From assembly GCA_009778875.1 (NCBI GenBank), contig WRFI01000007.1, forward strand, positions 1 to 33,096: DNA of 33,096 bases, read 5' to 3'. Made by a program: the position numbers and the translations under genes. Positions 1-7,823 of the stretch are shown here, in pieces. The stretch is from Propionibacteriaceae bacterium. GTDB lineage: Bacteria > Actinomycetota > Actinomycetes > Propionibacteriales > Propionibacteriaceae. Each line of letters starts with the position of its first letter. Position 1 is the stretch's first letter. The notes under the pieces were generated by a model, which ran no database searches, had not been told where the DNA came from, and saw only the letters and a list, made by a program, of their open reading frames with translations.

Positions 1-1
1 C

Positions 2-1162
2 ATGCCCGAACTGGTGGCCCAGCTGCACAGCTTCGTCGGCCTGGCCGCCGTGCTGGTTGGCTTCAACTCGTTCTTTGAGTCCACGGCCACCGCCCCGGCA
101 AACCCGGTCGCCCACCTGGTGGAAGTTTTTGTCGGCATCTTCATCGGCGCCATCACCTTCACGGGTTCCATCGTGGCCTGGGGCAAGCTCAGTGAGCACA
201 TGCCGTCCAAGCCGCTGATGATCCCGGGCCGCAACTGGATCAACCTGGCCATCATCGTCCTGACGGTGGGCTTGGGCTTCTGGTTCGTCATCAATGGCAA
301 GCACGCCAGCGGTCTGACGATCATGACGCTGATCCCGCTGATCCTCATGACCGTCCTGGCCCTGCTACTCGGCCTGCACCTGGTGTTCGCCATCGGCGGC
401 GCCGACATGCCGGTCGTCGTCTCGATGCTGAACAGCTACTCCGGCTGGGCGGCGGCCTTCGCCGGCTTCATGCTGGGAGTTCCGGTGCTCGTCATCACGG
501 GCTGCCTGGTCGGTGCCTCCGGTGCCATTCTGAGCTACATCATGTGCCGGGCGATGAACCGTTCGTTCATCTCGGTGATCCTGGGCGGCTTCGGTGTCGA
601 GTCCGGTACTGTCGTCGGCGGCGACGAGCAGGGCGAGATCCACGAGATCAAGCCGGACGCCGTGGCCGAACTGCTGTGGGACGCCAACTCCGTCATCATC
701 ACGCCCGGCTACGGCATGGCCGTCGCCCAGGCCCAGTCGGCTGTGGCCGACCTGACGAGCCGGCTTCGCGCCCACGGCGTCGAGGTCCGTTTCGCGATCC
801 ACCCGGTGGCGGGGCGCCTGCCCGGCCACATGAATGTGCTGCTGGCCGAGGCCAAGGTGCCTTACGACATCGTCCTCGAAATGGACGAGATCAACGACGA
901 CTTCAAGAACACTGACGTCGTACTCGTCATCGGCGCCAACGACACGGTCAACCCGGCCGCCATGGAGCCCGGCACGCCGATCTCCGGCATGCCGGTGTGC
1001 CACGTCTGGGAAGCCAAGGATTGCATCGTCTTCAAGCGTTCGATGAGCGCCGGCTACGCCGGTGTGCAAAACCCGTTGTTCTTCAAGGACAACACGTCGA
1101 TGTGCTTCGGTGACGCAAAGACGACGATGCAGGCCATCGTCGCGGCCTTGCCGGCCTCGTAA
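2..1162 (+). CDS. pntB: NAD(P) transhydrogenase subunit beta, PntB (5' end missing)
   Basis: This is the membrane and NADP(H)-binding subunit of proton-translocating transhydrogenase, which passes hydride between NADH and NADP+ using the proton gradient. The visible 386 residues start inside the family's conserved block [20 protein letters not shown], which in E. coli PntB lies some 80 residues from the N-terminus, so the real start is upstream of the window and the first Met here is internal. About seven membrane segments (domain II) fill the first half. The NADP domain III follows from about residue 225, with [43 protein letters not shown] and [14 protein letters not shown], all near-identical to the family. 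The TAA stop is followed by a strong hairpin, so this is probably the last gene of a pntA-pntB operon (inference; pntA is not in view). Confidence 0.96.
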   Translation: MPELVAQLHSFVGLAAVLVGFNSFFESTATAPANPVAHLVEVFVGIFIGAITFTGSIVAWGKLSEHMPSKPLMIPGRNWINLAIIVLTVGLGFWFVINGKHASGLTIMTLIPLILMTVLALLLGLHLVFAIGGADMPVVVSMLNSYSGWAAAFAGFMLGVPVLVITGCLVGASGAILSYIMCRAMNRSFISVILGGFGVESGTVVGGDEQGEIHEIKPDAVAELLWDANSVIITPGYGMAVAQAQSAVADLTSRLRAHGVEVRFAIHPVAGRLPGHMNVLLAEAKVPYDIVLEMDEINDDFKNTDVVLVIGANDTVNPAAMEPGTPISGMPVCHVWEAKDCIVFKRSMSAGYAGVQNPLFFKDNTSMCFGDAKTTMQAIVAALPAS

Positions 1163-1177
1163 CAACACCCCCCCCCT

Positions 1178-1212
1178 TGGCGCCCCACTCGTCTCGTGCG
1201 GGTGGGGCGCCA
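1178..1212 (+). terminator. hairpin terminator after pntB
   Basis: An 11-bp perfect stem (TGGCGCCCCAC at 1178-1188 pairs with GTGGGGCGCCA at 1202-1212) with a 13-nt loop starts 15 nt after the pntB stop. It is followed only by a weak T stretch (CATTTAG), as is common for terminators of GC-rich actinobacteria. A run of nine C lies just before it. Confidence 0.7.
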
Positions 1213-1219
1213 CATTTAG

Positions 1220-1246
1220 TAGACTGCGGTGGCAGGTGTAAAGGAG
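1220..1246 (+). promoter_or_regulatory. -10 box and ribosome binding site of the lipoprotein gene
   Basis: TAGACT (1220-1225) is a plausible -10 hexamer, and AAGGAG (1241-1246) lies 4 nt before the GTG start at 1251. Here the -10 is too far from the start codon for a leaderless transcript, unlike several other genes of this window. No convincing -35 is seen. Confidence 0.4.
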
Positions 1247-1250
1247 CGCG

Positions 1251-2576
1251 GTGAAAAAAGCGGGCCTGGTGGCGATCGCCGGTTGTTTGACGCTGGCGCT
1301 GGCGGGCTGCGCCGCACCGGTTGACGCACCGGCGCAACGGGCGACCACGCCGACGCCTTCCGCCACGCCGACGCCTTCCGCCACCCCAACACCCACCCCA
1401 ACGCCCACACCAAATCTGCCGACGTTGACGCCACCGCGCCAATTCGATCTGGTGCACGCGGTTCGTCTTGGCCCCGCCGACCAGGTCGGCACTGGCATCT
1501 TGAGCGGCGACGACTTCATCACGGTGAACGCCAACACGGTTTGGGGCATAAACGTCCGCGACGGGTCCGTGGCCTTCAGTACGCCCCTGAATGGCCCAAG
1601 CCCAACGTGCTGGCATGAAGTGGTTGACGCCAACAGCGTCTACACCATCACCCTGAGTGACACCAACCCGGCCGCTGTCCGCGTCAGCGCCGTCGATCGC
1701 GGCAGCGGGGCGCTGGCCTGGGTCTTCCAGCCACCCGCCGGCGACATGCTGGTCGACGCAGACTGCAATTCTTTAAGCTTCGCCGTCACCTTGACAAGAT
1801 ACGGCCTGGTTGTGTCTTTGAGCCACGCCGACCAGACAACACTCGGCGCGCCCGTCACCAGCCTGTCGTGGATGCTCGACCCGTCATCGGGCCAGCCGGT
1901 CTGGCAGACCGACACGGCGGTGCTGGCCACCGACGGCGCCGACTTCGGCGTCTCGTCGGCGATGGCCCAGATACCGACACCGATGGGCGTGTACTTCTAC
2001 CAGGCCAGCCCCGTCAACCTGGCGACCGGCGAGATCGGCCCGGCCTTTTGGCAGACAGGCAACTCCATGCAGCTCGCGGGCCGGTATGAACTGGCGGGGC
2101 GGGTCGGCAGCAACCTGGTCTTGCTGGCCCATACCCCCGGTACCCTCACCACCACGACCACCGTCTACCAGGTTTCGGCCGCCACCGGGGCGGCGACACC
2201 CCAGCCAGTGGCCAGGCTGCAGGCGACTAACCTGGACAACTGCCAGCTGGGGCCGTCCGGCCTGCTGGTCTGCACGGTGACGGACGACCCGATCATGGCC
2301 TTTGGTGTTTCCCTGACGGACGGCTCAACAGTTTGGCAACACGCCTTCAAGACGGCCAAATCCGCCTCCACCCCGGTGCTGTTCGGCGACTACCTGTACG
2401 GCTTCGACCCCAACACCTTGTCTTCCTATGTGCTGAACGCCACCGACGGCGCCGTTCTTTACGCGGCGCCCTACCCGCCGGCCATCGCCGTCAAGGAGAC
2501 TGGGTTCGTGTTTTCCGTGCCCGGGGTGGACGGCGCCACCCCGTGGCAGTGCTGGTGGGCGACGGCTGTCGCCTGA
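1251..2576 (+). CDS. secreted lipoprotein with PQQ-like propeller repeats
   Basis: The GTG start follows AAGGAG. Residues 1-19 form a lipoprotein signal (KK, hydrophobic core, lipobox LALAGC with Cys20), so the protein should be lipid-anchored outside the membrane. Residues about 30-55 are a Thr/Pro/Ser/Ala linker (TPTPSATPTPSATPTPTP) of the kind that spans the cell wall. The remaining ~385 residues hold repeated units such as NTVWGINVRDGSVAFSTPL, GSGALAWVFQPP, SSGQPVWQTDTAVL and LTDGSTVWQHAF, the 'dG..W' pattern of PQQ/quinoprotein-type beta-propellers. Such folds often act as binding scaffolds, and nothing in the sequence points to an enzyme. It is a single gene between a terminator and a repeat. 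Its last codons and stop sit in a hairpin resembling the local repeat family. Specific function unknown. Confidence 0.8.
   Translation: MKKAGLVAIAGCLTLALAGCAAPVDAPAQRATTPTPSATPTPSATPTPTPTPTPNLPTLTPPRQFDLVHAVRLGPADQVGTGILSGDDFITVNANTVWGINVRDGSVAFSTPLNGPSPTCWHEVVDANSVYTITLSDTNPAAVRVSAVDRGSGALAWVFQPPAGDMLVDADCNSLSFAVTLTRYGLVVSLSHADQTTLGAPVTSLSWMLDPSSGQPVWQTDTAVLATDGADFGVSSAMAQIPTPMGVYFYQASPVNLATGEIGPAFWQTGNSMQLAGRYELAGRVGSNLVLLAHTPGTLTTTTTVYQVSAATGAATPQPVARLQATNLDNCQLGPSGLLVCTVTDDPIMAFGVSLTDGSTVWQHAFKTAKSASTPVLFGDYLYGFDPNTLSSYVLNATDGAVLYAAPYPPAIAVKETGFVFSVPGVDGATPWQCWWATAVA
1347..1382 (+). repeat. tandem 18-nt repeat inside the lipoprotein linker
   Basis: Two perfect copies of ACGCCGACGCCTTCCGCC (1347-1364 and 1365-1382) encode the TPTPSA units of the Pro/Thr linker, followed by shorter ACCC-rich repeats. 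Such in-frame repeats can change linker length by slippage (inference). Confidence 0.75.
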
Positions 2577-2586
2577 GACGGGGTGG
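2558..2586 (+). repeat. partial repeat-like hairpin containing the lipoprotein stop codon
   Basis: GGCGAC (2558-2563) pairs with GTCGCC (2568-2573); the TGA stop follows at 2574-2576 and then GACGGGGTGG (2577-2586). A hairpin followed by (G)ACGGGGTGG is the right half of the repeat family seen at 24911-25157 and elsewhere. This looks like a degenerate copy into which the gene end has run. The rest of 2577-2842 holds one full repeat and a promoter but no gene. Confidence 0.45.
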
Positions 2587-2724
2587 CTCCGCCGGTTGAC
2601 ATGGCGGGCGGAACGCCGGTTCGAGCTGGTGACGGCGCAGACGCCTGCCCAAGCCTGGTGGCCACTTGATCACGCGTCGAGTACGGCGTCTGTGCGCTCG
2701 GGCCGGCTGGAGCCCGCCGCGTCA

Positions 2725-2774
2725 ACCACCCCGTCAGTCGCTTCGCGACTGCCACCCCTCCGCAGAGGGGAATT
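2725..2774 (-). repeat. two-hairpin intergenic repeat, single copy
   Basis: This is a full inverted copy of the ~50-nt repeat. Read on the minus strand it starts AATTCCCCTCTGCGG, has stem 1 CCCCTC/GAGGGG with loop TGCG, stem 2 CAGTCGC/GCGACTG with loop GAA, and ends ACGGGGTGG. It lies alone between the lipoprotein gene and the LolA-like gene. Confidence 0.9.
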
Positions 2775-2830
2775 CCAACCTCACAGCGGTTTGATAGTTA
2801 GGCACCCCTCGGGAAATGCTGCCGTTGGAC

Positions 2831-2836
2831 TAGTGT
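2831..2836 (+). promoter_or_regulatory. leaderless-type -10 box of the LolA-like gene
   Basis: TAGTGT ends 6 nt before the ATG at 2843, and there is no Shine-Dalgarno site in between (GGATAC only). Transcription would start at or next to the A of ATG. The same geometry recurs at seven other genes of the window. Confidence 0.45.
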
Positions 2837-2842
2837 GGATAC

Positions 2843-4003
2843 ATGAAAACACGTCTTGGCTATTGGGCCGCCCCCGTCGGTGTGGCCGTGGTGATCGCCG
2901 GTATCGTGGCATTTTCCTCAAGCGCACAGGCCGACCCGTCGTTGCCGGACATCACGGCTCAACAGTTGGTGGCCAATGTTGCCTCAGCCCAGCCGGCGGC
3001 CTTCTCGGGCACCGTCGCCATCACCACCGATGTCGGCCTGCCCGACCTCAGCTCCCTGCAGAATCTGCTCGGCACGCAGTTGGGCGGTCTGACGTCCCTG
3101 CTTGGCGGCACCACGCAGGTCAAGGTGGCAGTGGATCCGGCCACGGGCGCCCGCGCCGAGATCAACTCCAACACGTCCGCCTGGGTGGCGGTCGCGAATG
3201 TTGCCAATGACGACGGCTGGCTGTACGTCTCCGACTCCAACTCGGCCACCCACCTGACGGCATCCGGCTCAAGCGCCGAATCCCCCGGCGACCCGGCCAC
3301 CGCCATGACGCCCGAGGCCTTGGCCGACAAGCTGATCAACGCGGCCTCACCCAGCACCAGCTTCGAGGTGGCGCGCACCACGACTGTGGCCGGGCACGCC
3401 GCCTACACCCTCGTCATGACGCCGAAGGACGCCGGCAGCCTAATCTCGTCCGTCGACGTGATGGTTGACGCCACGACCTGGATGCCCCTGGGTGTCGAGA
3501 TCTGGTCCACCCAGCTCGCCGACAACCCCGCCGTGAGCGTCAAATTCACCTCGCTGTCGTATTCCACCCCGAGCGCCTCGCTGTTCAACTTCACGGCCCC
3601 GCCGGGAGCGACCGTCGACGACGTCGACCTCAGCCAGCCGGCGCCAAACGCTTCCGATCAGGTCACCAGCTTCCCGACCTACCAGCCGGCAGCCACAGTG
3701 GTCGCCGGCCAGGGCTGGGCGTCCATCGTCGAGGTGGCCGGGCTGCCATCCGATGTGGTCGCGGCGTTGGCCGATCCGTCGCAGCTGGCCAGCATCCTCG
3801 GCGGCGGGCAGATCGACAGCTACGGCCCGTCCGGGCGAGGCGGCGACTTGTCACAGCTATTTGGCAGTCTCGCCCAGGTCACGGACCAGGGCACGGCCTA
3901 TTCAACCTATCTGGGTTCGGTGCTGGTGACGCCTGACGGCAGAATCTTCTTAGGCTCTGTGCCCGTATCGTCCCTCGAATCGGCAGCAGCCGCCACCCAG
4001 TGA
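2843..4003 (+). CDS. LolA/RseB-like secreted protein next to an ABC exporter
   Basis: The protein has 386 residues. Residues 1-30 are a signal sequence with a hydrophobic stretch and a likely cleavage after AQA. Residues ~33-240 resemble the LolA/LolB-like fold of actinobacterial COG2834 proteins: AFSGTVAITTDVGLPDL, a body with GWLYVSDSNSATHL, AGHAAYTLVMTPKD, VDVMVDATTWMPLGVEI and a terminal FNFTAPPGATV. The tail contains GQGWASIVEV and LVTPDGRIFLGSVP, also typical of this family. The gene overlaps the ABC ATPase by 4 nt (GTGA), so the two are translationally coupled. In actinobacteria these proteins commonly precede an ABC-2 ATPase/permease pair, which suggests binding of a lipid or envelope component at the outer face of the membrane (inference). 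The start is fixed by the signal peptide and the -10 box. Confidence 0.75.
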   Translation: MKTRLGYWAAPVGVAVVIAGIVAFSSSAQADPSLPDITAQQLVANVASAQPAAFSGTVAITTDVGLPDLSSLQNLLGTQLGGLTSLLGGTTQVKVAVDPATGARAEINSNTSAWVAVANVANDDGWLYVSDSNSATHLTASGSSAESPGDPATAMTPEALADKLINAASPSTSFEVARTTTVAGHAAYTLVMTPKDAGSLISSVDVMVDATTWMPLGVEIWSTQLADNPAVSVKFTSLSYSTPSASLFNFTAPPGATVDDVDLSQPAPNASDQVTSFPTYQPAATVVAGQGWASIVEVAGLPSDVVAALADPSQLASILGGGQIDSYGPSGRGGDLSQLFGSLAQVTDQGTAYSTYLGSVLVTPDGRIFLGSVPVSSLESAAAATQ

Positions 4004-4968
4004 GCCAGGACGACGACGCGGCAAAGGTGACGGCTGACGCAGTCGTCACCACCACCGGTTTGGTGCGCCGCTTCGGCAAGCAGGTGGCCGTCGACGGCAT
4101 CGATCTGGCGGTGCCACGCGGCTCCGTCTTCGGATTCCTGGGGCCCAACGGTTCCGGCAAAACCACCACCATCCGCCTGCTGCTCGGCCTGCTGGGCGCC
4201 GATGCCGGCACCATCGAACTGTTCAGCCAGCCGATCCCCAAGGCCGCCGGCAAGGTGCTGCCAAGGGTCGGCGCCGTCGTCGAGGGCCCCGCCTTCTTCC
4301 CGTACCTTTCCGGGGACGCCAACCTGGCCCGGCTGCAGGCCATTGACAAGACGGACGACCCTCACACCGCCCGTCGGCGCCGGGGGGAGGCCCTGGAGCG
4401 CGTCGGCCTGACGGCGGCCGCCCGCAAGCCCTACCACCACTACTCTTTGGGCATGAAGCAGCGCCTGGGCATCGCCGCGACCCTGATGAGACCGCGCGAC
4501 CTGCTGATACTTGATGAGCCGACCAACGGGCTCGACCCGCAGGGCACCCGCGAGATCCGCAACCTCATCCGCACCCTGCACGCCGATGGCACCACCGTCA
4601 TCGTCTCGTCCCACCTTCTGTCGGAGGTCGAGCAGGTGTGCACCCACGTCGGCATCATGTCGCGCGGACGGCTGATCGCCCAGCAGTCGATGGACGACCT
4701 GCGCACCGCCCGGGTGCCGAGACTCAGCGTCGAGGTGACCGCCGACACGACCACCGCCGCCCGAAAGGTGTTGGCCAAGCTCGGGCTGGCCCCCGATGGC
4801 ACCGACGAGGCGTCCATGCTCGTCACCATCGGTGAGGTACCCGTCCCGAAGATCGCCAAAGCGCTGGTCGGGGCGGGGGCTGACATTCTCGGGTTGAGCC
4901 TTGAACAACCCGGGCTGGAAGACATTTTCGTCGAACTGACGGGGGCGGGGTTCGATGTCGCAGGTTGA
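4000..4968 (+). CDS. ABC-2 type exporter ATP-binding protein
   Basis: This is a cytoplasmic ATPase subunit of an ABC-2 (CcmA/DrrA-like) transporter, 322 residues. Visible motifs are Walker A GPNGSGKT (48-55), the signature YSLGMKQR (149-156, a variant of LSGGQ common in this subfamily), Walker B LLILDEP (169-175), the D-loop NGLD and the switch His in VSSHLL (206). The last ~90 residues are the accessory domain usual for this subfamily. The GTG start overlaps the stop of the LolA-like gene, and the 3' end overlaps the permease by 14 nt, so all three are made from one transcript. The substrate cannot be read from the sequence; antibiotic, lipid and protein export are all known for the family. 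Confidence 0.92.
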   Translation: MSQDDDAAKVTADAVVTTTGLVRRFGKQVAVDGIDLAVPRGSVFGFLGPNGSGKTTTIRLLLGLLGADAGTIELFSQPIPKAAGKVLPRVGAVVEGPAFFPYLSGDANLARLQAIDKTDDPHTARRRRGEALERVGLTAAARKPYHHYSLGMKQRLGIAATLMRPRDLLILDEPTNGLDPQGTREIRNLIRTLHADGTTVIVSSHLLSEVEQVCTHVGIMSRGRLIAQQSMDDLRTARVPRLSVEVTADTTTAARKVLAKLGLAPDGTDEASMLVTIGEVPVPKIAKALVGAGADILGLSLEQPGLEDIFVELTGAGFDVAG

Positions 4969-5800
4969 GAACTTTGACGCCGTGCCCGGGGCGCTGTGGC
5001 GCGCAATCGGCAGTGAGATCGGCTTGGTGTTGCGGCGCCGCCGAAACCAGGTTCTGCTGGCCGGGCTGGCAGCCTTGCCGATTGTCATCGGGCTGGCGGT
5101 CAAGCTGGTCAGCTCGCACACGGACGGCGGTGTCGGCCTGATCACGAAGATCACCAACTCGGGACTGTTCCTGGCGGCCGTTGTTTTCGTCGTGTCGATG
5201 CCGCTTTTTTTGCCGCTGGTGATTTCGGTGGTGGCCGGTGATGCACTGGCCGCCGAGACGCAACTGGGCACCACCCGTTATGCCATGATCCTGCCGGTGT
5301 CGCGCACCAAATGGCTTGGAATGAAGGCCGTCGGGCTGGTGGTTTTCGTGATCGCCGGTGTGGCGACGGTGCTGGTCGTCTCACTCGTGGTGGGCTTCGC
5401 CCTATTCGGGGTCAGCGACATGACGCTGCTGTCCGGCGACACCATCGGCCCCTGGGCCGGGGTTGGGCGTATCGCCTTGATGTCGGTCTATGTCGTCGCG
5501 TCTGAGATGGGCATGGTGGCCGTCGGCTTGTTCATTTCGTCACTCACGGACGTGCCGATTGTGGCGATGGCGGGCACGGCCATCGTGCCGGCGGTGTGCA
5601 CCGTTTTGCTGGCGGTGCCCCAGTTGCAGGCCATTCAGCCGGGCCTGTTAACCTATCACTGGTTGGACCTCACAACTTTCCTGTTCGCCCAGCCTGACGT
5701 CGCGCTGATCAGGCAAGGCTTGTTGGTCCAGCTGGCCTGGGTTGCCGTATTCGGGTCGTTGGCTTGGGCCCGCGTCGCCAGCACCGACGTCAAGGCCTAG
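4955..5800 (+). CDS. ABC-2 type exporter permease
   Basis: This 281-residue membrane protein has six predicted hydrophobic segments, including VLLAGLAALPIVIGLAV, LFLAAVVFVVSMPLFLPLVI, AVGLVVFVIAGVATVLVVSL, VVASEMGMVAVGLFISSL, MAGTAIVPAVCTVLLAV and a final segment before VASTDVKA. This is the single-polypeptide, six-span layout of ABC-2 permeases (BcrB/NatB type). The stretch VAGDALAAETQLGTTRYAMILPVSR fits the loop in which family members carry the 'E..GT' coupling motif. It is coupled to the ATPase by a 14-nt overlap and is likely the membrane partner of the two preceding genes. Confidence 0.87.
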   Translation: MSQVENFDAVPGALWRAIGSEIGLVLRRRRNQVLLAGLAALPIVIGLAVKLVSSHTDGGVGLITKITNSGLFLAAVVFVVSMPLFLPLVISVVAGDALAAETQLGTTRYAMILPVSRTKWLGMKAVGLVVFVIAGVATVLVVSLVVGFALFGVSDMTLLSGDTIGPWAGVGRIALMSVYVVASEMGMVAVGLFISSLTDVPIVAMAGTAIVPAVCTVLLAVPQLQAIQPGLLTYHWLDLTTFLFAQPDVALIRQGLLVQLAWVAVFGSLAWARVASTDVKA

Positions 5801-5827
5801 GCCCGCAAACACTGACGGAGAACCGAC

Positions 5828-6877
5828 TTGAAGACCTCACATGACACCGGGCCCGGTGGGAAAACTTTGAGTGTGATTGTGCCGTGTTTCAATTCGGCCG
5901 CCTATATGGACCACTGCATCGGTTCGCTGGTTGGCCAATGGGATGACGTCGAAGTCCTGGTGGTCGACGACGGTTCAACCGACGAGACCGGCTTCAAGGC
6001 AGACAGATGGCAGGCCGAGCATCCCGACATCGTGAAGACCATCCACCAGGCAAATAAGGGGCACGGCGGGGCCGTCATGACCGGATTGGCCGCCGCCCGC
6101 GGGCAATACGTCTATGTGGTTGATTCAGATGACTGGCTGGACGATGACGCCTTCAGCGTCACCCTGGCCCGGCTGCGCGGATTCATCAAGCACGCCCAGG
6201 TGGTCGACCTTTTGATTGTCAATTACGTCTACGAGCATGTGGCCAGCGGCGAGCGCAAGGTGATCGGTTACAAGGGGGCGCTGCCCCACAACCGTGTCTT
6301 CACCTGGCGCCAAACCGGCATGTTCGCGGTCGGCCACTACATCACCATGCACTCGGCGATCTACCGCACGCAATTGCTGAAGGACATCTGTTTGGTGCTG
6401 CCGGAGAACACCTTCTACGTTGACAACATTTTCGTCTTTGTGCCGTTGCCGCACACCAAAACTTTGTTCTATCTGCCAGTCGATCTGTACCGGTATTTCA
6501 TCGGACGCGACGACCAGTCGGTGCAGGAAGGCTCATTGCTGAAGCGTCTTGACGAGCATTTCCGCATCACCGAAATCATGGCGTCCTCGGTGAAACTGCC
6601 CGATGACGCCCCCGAGCCCAAGCTCGCCAATTACCTGGAGCATTTCCTGGGCATCACCGTGACCATATCGTCGGTGTTCGCGGCGCTCGCGAACACAAGA
6701 GAATCGCTGGCCGGGCGCCAGCACATGTGGGATCACATCCGGGGCGTCAACCCGCAACTGGCTTCCCGCCTGATGCATCAAACCCTGGTCTGGGGGTCAA
6801 ACCTGCCGGGGCAAAGCGGGCGGCGCATCACCGTGGCGTGCTATCGTGCTGCCCAACGGCTTTTCCACTTCAATTAA
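5828..6877 (+). CDS. family 2 glycosyltransferase
   Basis: The start is TTG, supported by GGAG 7 nt upstream and by the conserved N-terminus. The 349-residue protein has a GT-A fold: LSVIVPCFN (residues 14-22), the nucleotide-sugar-binding VVDDGSTDE (45-53), the NKGHGGAVMTGLAAARG helix and the metal-binding DSDDW (99-103, DXD type). There is no membrane anchor, so it works at the inner face of the membrane or in the cytoplasm. Donor and acceptor are unknown. It follows the ABC permease by 27 nt and precedes a transporter gene by 7 nt, so it may belong to the same transcript; a joint role in envelope glycan or lipid assembly is only an inference. Confidence 0.88.
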   Translation: MKTSHDTGPGGKTLSVIVPCFNSAAYMDHCIGSLVGQWDDVEVLVVDDGSTDETGFKADRWQAEHPDIVKTIHQANKGHGGAVMTGLAAARGQYVYVVDSDDWLDDDAFSVTLARLRGFIKHAQVVDLLIVNYVYEHVASGERKVIGYKGALPHNRVFTWRQTGMFAVGHYITMHSAIYRTQLLKDICLVLPENTFYVDNIFVFVPLPHTKTLFYLPVDLYRYFIGRDDQSVQEGSLLKRLDEHFRITEIMASSVKLPDDAPEPKLANYLEHFLGITVTISSVFAALANTRESLAGRQHMWDHIRGVNPQLASRLMHQTLVWGSNLPGQSGRRITVACYRAAQRLFHFN

Positions 6878-6884
6878 GGTTATC

Positions 6885-7823
6885 GTGCATCAGAACATCC
6901 CCTTCGCCGTCGGACTGGTCATGTTCGGGTCGTTCTGTTATGCGCTGGCGGCCAAGGTGCAGCGTTCGGCGGTGCGCGTCCAGGTGCGCGAGAACACCAC
7001 CAACAAGCGCATGAATGTGCGACAGATCTTCCTTCTGCTGCTTGACCCGAAATGGTGGCTGGGCGTCGGTTTGATGACGGTGTCGCTGGTGTGCCAGGTT
7101 CTCGGTTTGTACATGGCGCCAGTGTCGGTGGTGCAGCCCGTCGGGCTGATGGCCTTCCCCTGGTCAATCCTGTTGACGGCCAGGTCGTTGGGCCCAAACC
7201 CCAAGCGCGTGATCGCGCCGACTGTTGGAACGGTGGCGGTGATTGCCGGATTCGTTTTGCTGGTGTCGGTGCACTCCAGCCCGACGATTGATATTCGCCC
7301 CGCGCGTATCATCGTGGCCGCTGGCGTGGTCTACGCCCTGGTTGGCCTGATGGCCCTGCTTGGGTCGCACGGCCCCCGCCAGTGGCGTCCCCTCTTCTGG
7401 GGTTCCGGCGGCGCGATGCTGTACGGGCTTGAGGCCGCCGTGGTGAAGGTGATCCTTGAATACGCCGCCAATCACACCTGGTGGCAGCAACCCGTCATCT
7501 GGGGCATCATCGCCGTCCTGCTGGCAGGCAGCGGGGTGGCCGGCCTGATGATCCAGCAAGGCTATGCCACCGGCGCCGCCCATGTGGTGGTGGCGTGCAC
7601 CACCGTCACCGCCCCGGTGATTTCGGTGACCTTCGGCATCATTGTGCTGGCCGAAGGCCGCCTGCTGACACCTGGCCCCTCGGTCGGCCTGGTCGCCCTG
7701 GGCTTGGCGGCCATCGCGGGCGTCGCCCTGACGGCCTGGGTCAGCCGGGTTGCGCTGGATGACCACCCCGTCGGCTCCGCCGCCAACCCTCCAAAGGAGG
7801 GGAATCAAAGCGGGGAACGGTAG
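6885..7823 (+). CDS. DMT-superfamily (EamA-like) membrane transporter
   Basis: I chose the GTG at 6885, preceded by AAGG and giving MHQNIPFAVGLVMFG; an in-frame GTG at 6846 would add 13 residues and overlap the glycosyltransferase. The ~312-residue product has about nine hydrophobic spans and the two-fold internal layout of the DMT superfamily, e.g. LYMAPVSVVQPVGLMAFPWSI in one half and AHVVVACTTVTAPVISVTFGIIVLAEG in the other. The conserved 'PV...lvlgE' type ending of EamA repeats is visible (FGIIVLAEG). Substrate unknown. The last ~20 residues (DDHPVGSAANPPKEGNQSGER) are encoded by an intergenic repeat copy and are probably not part of the original protein. The 3' end overlaps the converging mutT1 gene by 19 nt. 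Confidence 0.78.
   Translation: MHQNIPFAVGLVMFGSFCYALAAKVQRSAVRVQVRENTTNKRMNVRQIFLLLLDPKWWLGVGLMTVSLVCQVLGLYMAPVSVVQPVGLMAFPWSILLTARSLGPNPKRVIAPTVGTVAVIAGFVLLVSVHSSPTIDIRPARIIVAAGVVYALVGLMALLGSHGPRQWRPLFWGSGGAMLYGLEAAVVKVILEYAANHTWWQQPVIWGIIAVLLAGSGVAGLMIQQGYATGAAHVVVACTTVTAPVISVTFGIIVLAEGRLLTPGPSVGLVALGLAAIAGVALTAWVSRVALDDHPVGSAANPPKEGNQSGER
7761..7805 (-). repeat. diverged two-hairpin repeat coding the transporter tail
   Basis: Read on the minus strand this is an ATTCCCC...ACGGGGTGGTC copy. Stem 1 is changed to CCCTCC/GGAGGG (loop TTT on this strand), and stem 2 is GGCGGC/GCCGAC with loop GGA and one mismatch. It touches the mutT1 stop codon at 7805-7807 on one side and supplies the last codons of the plus-strand transporter gene on the other. 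It probably serves as a shared 3' element of two converging genes (inference). Confidence 0.75.

Noticed and set aside
1168-1176. Run of nine C as a phase-variable tract
   Set aside because: It lies after the pntB stop and before the terminator, so slippage would not change any reading frame.
6846-6884. Longer N-terminus for the DMT transporter
   Set aside because: The GTG at 6846 overlaps the glycosyltransferase by 32 nt and adds polar residues; the GTG at 6885 has AAGG upstream and starts right before the first membrane span.
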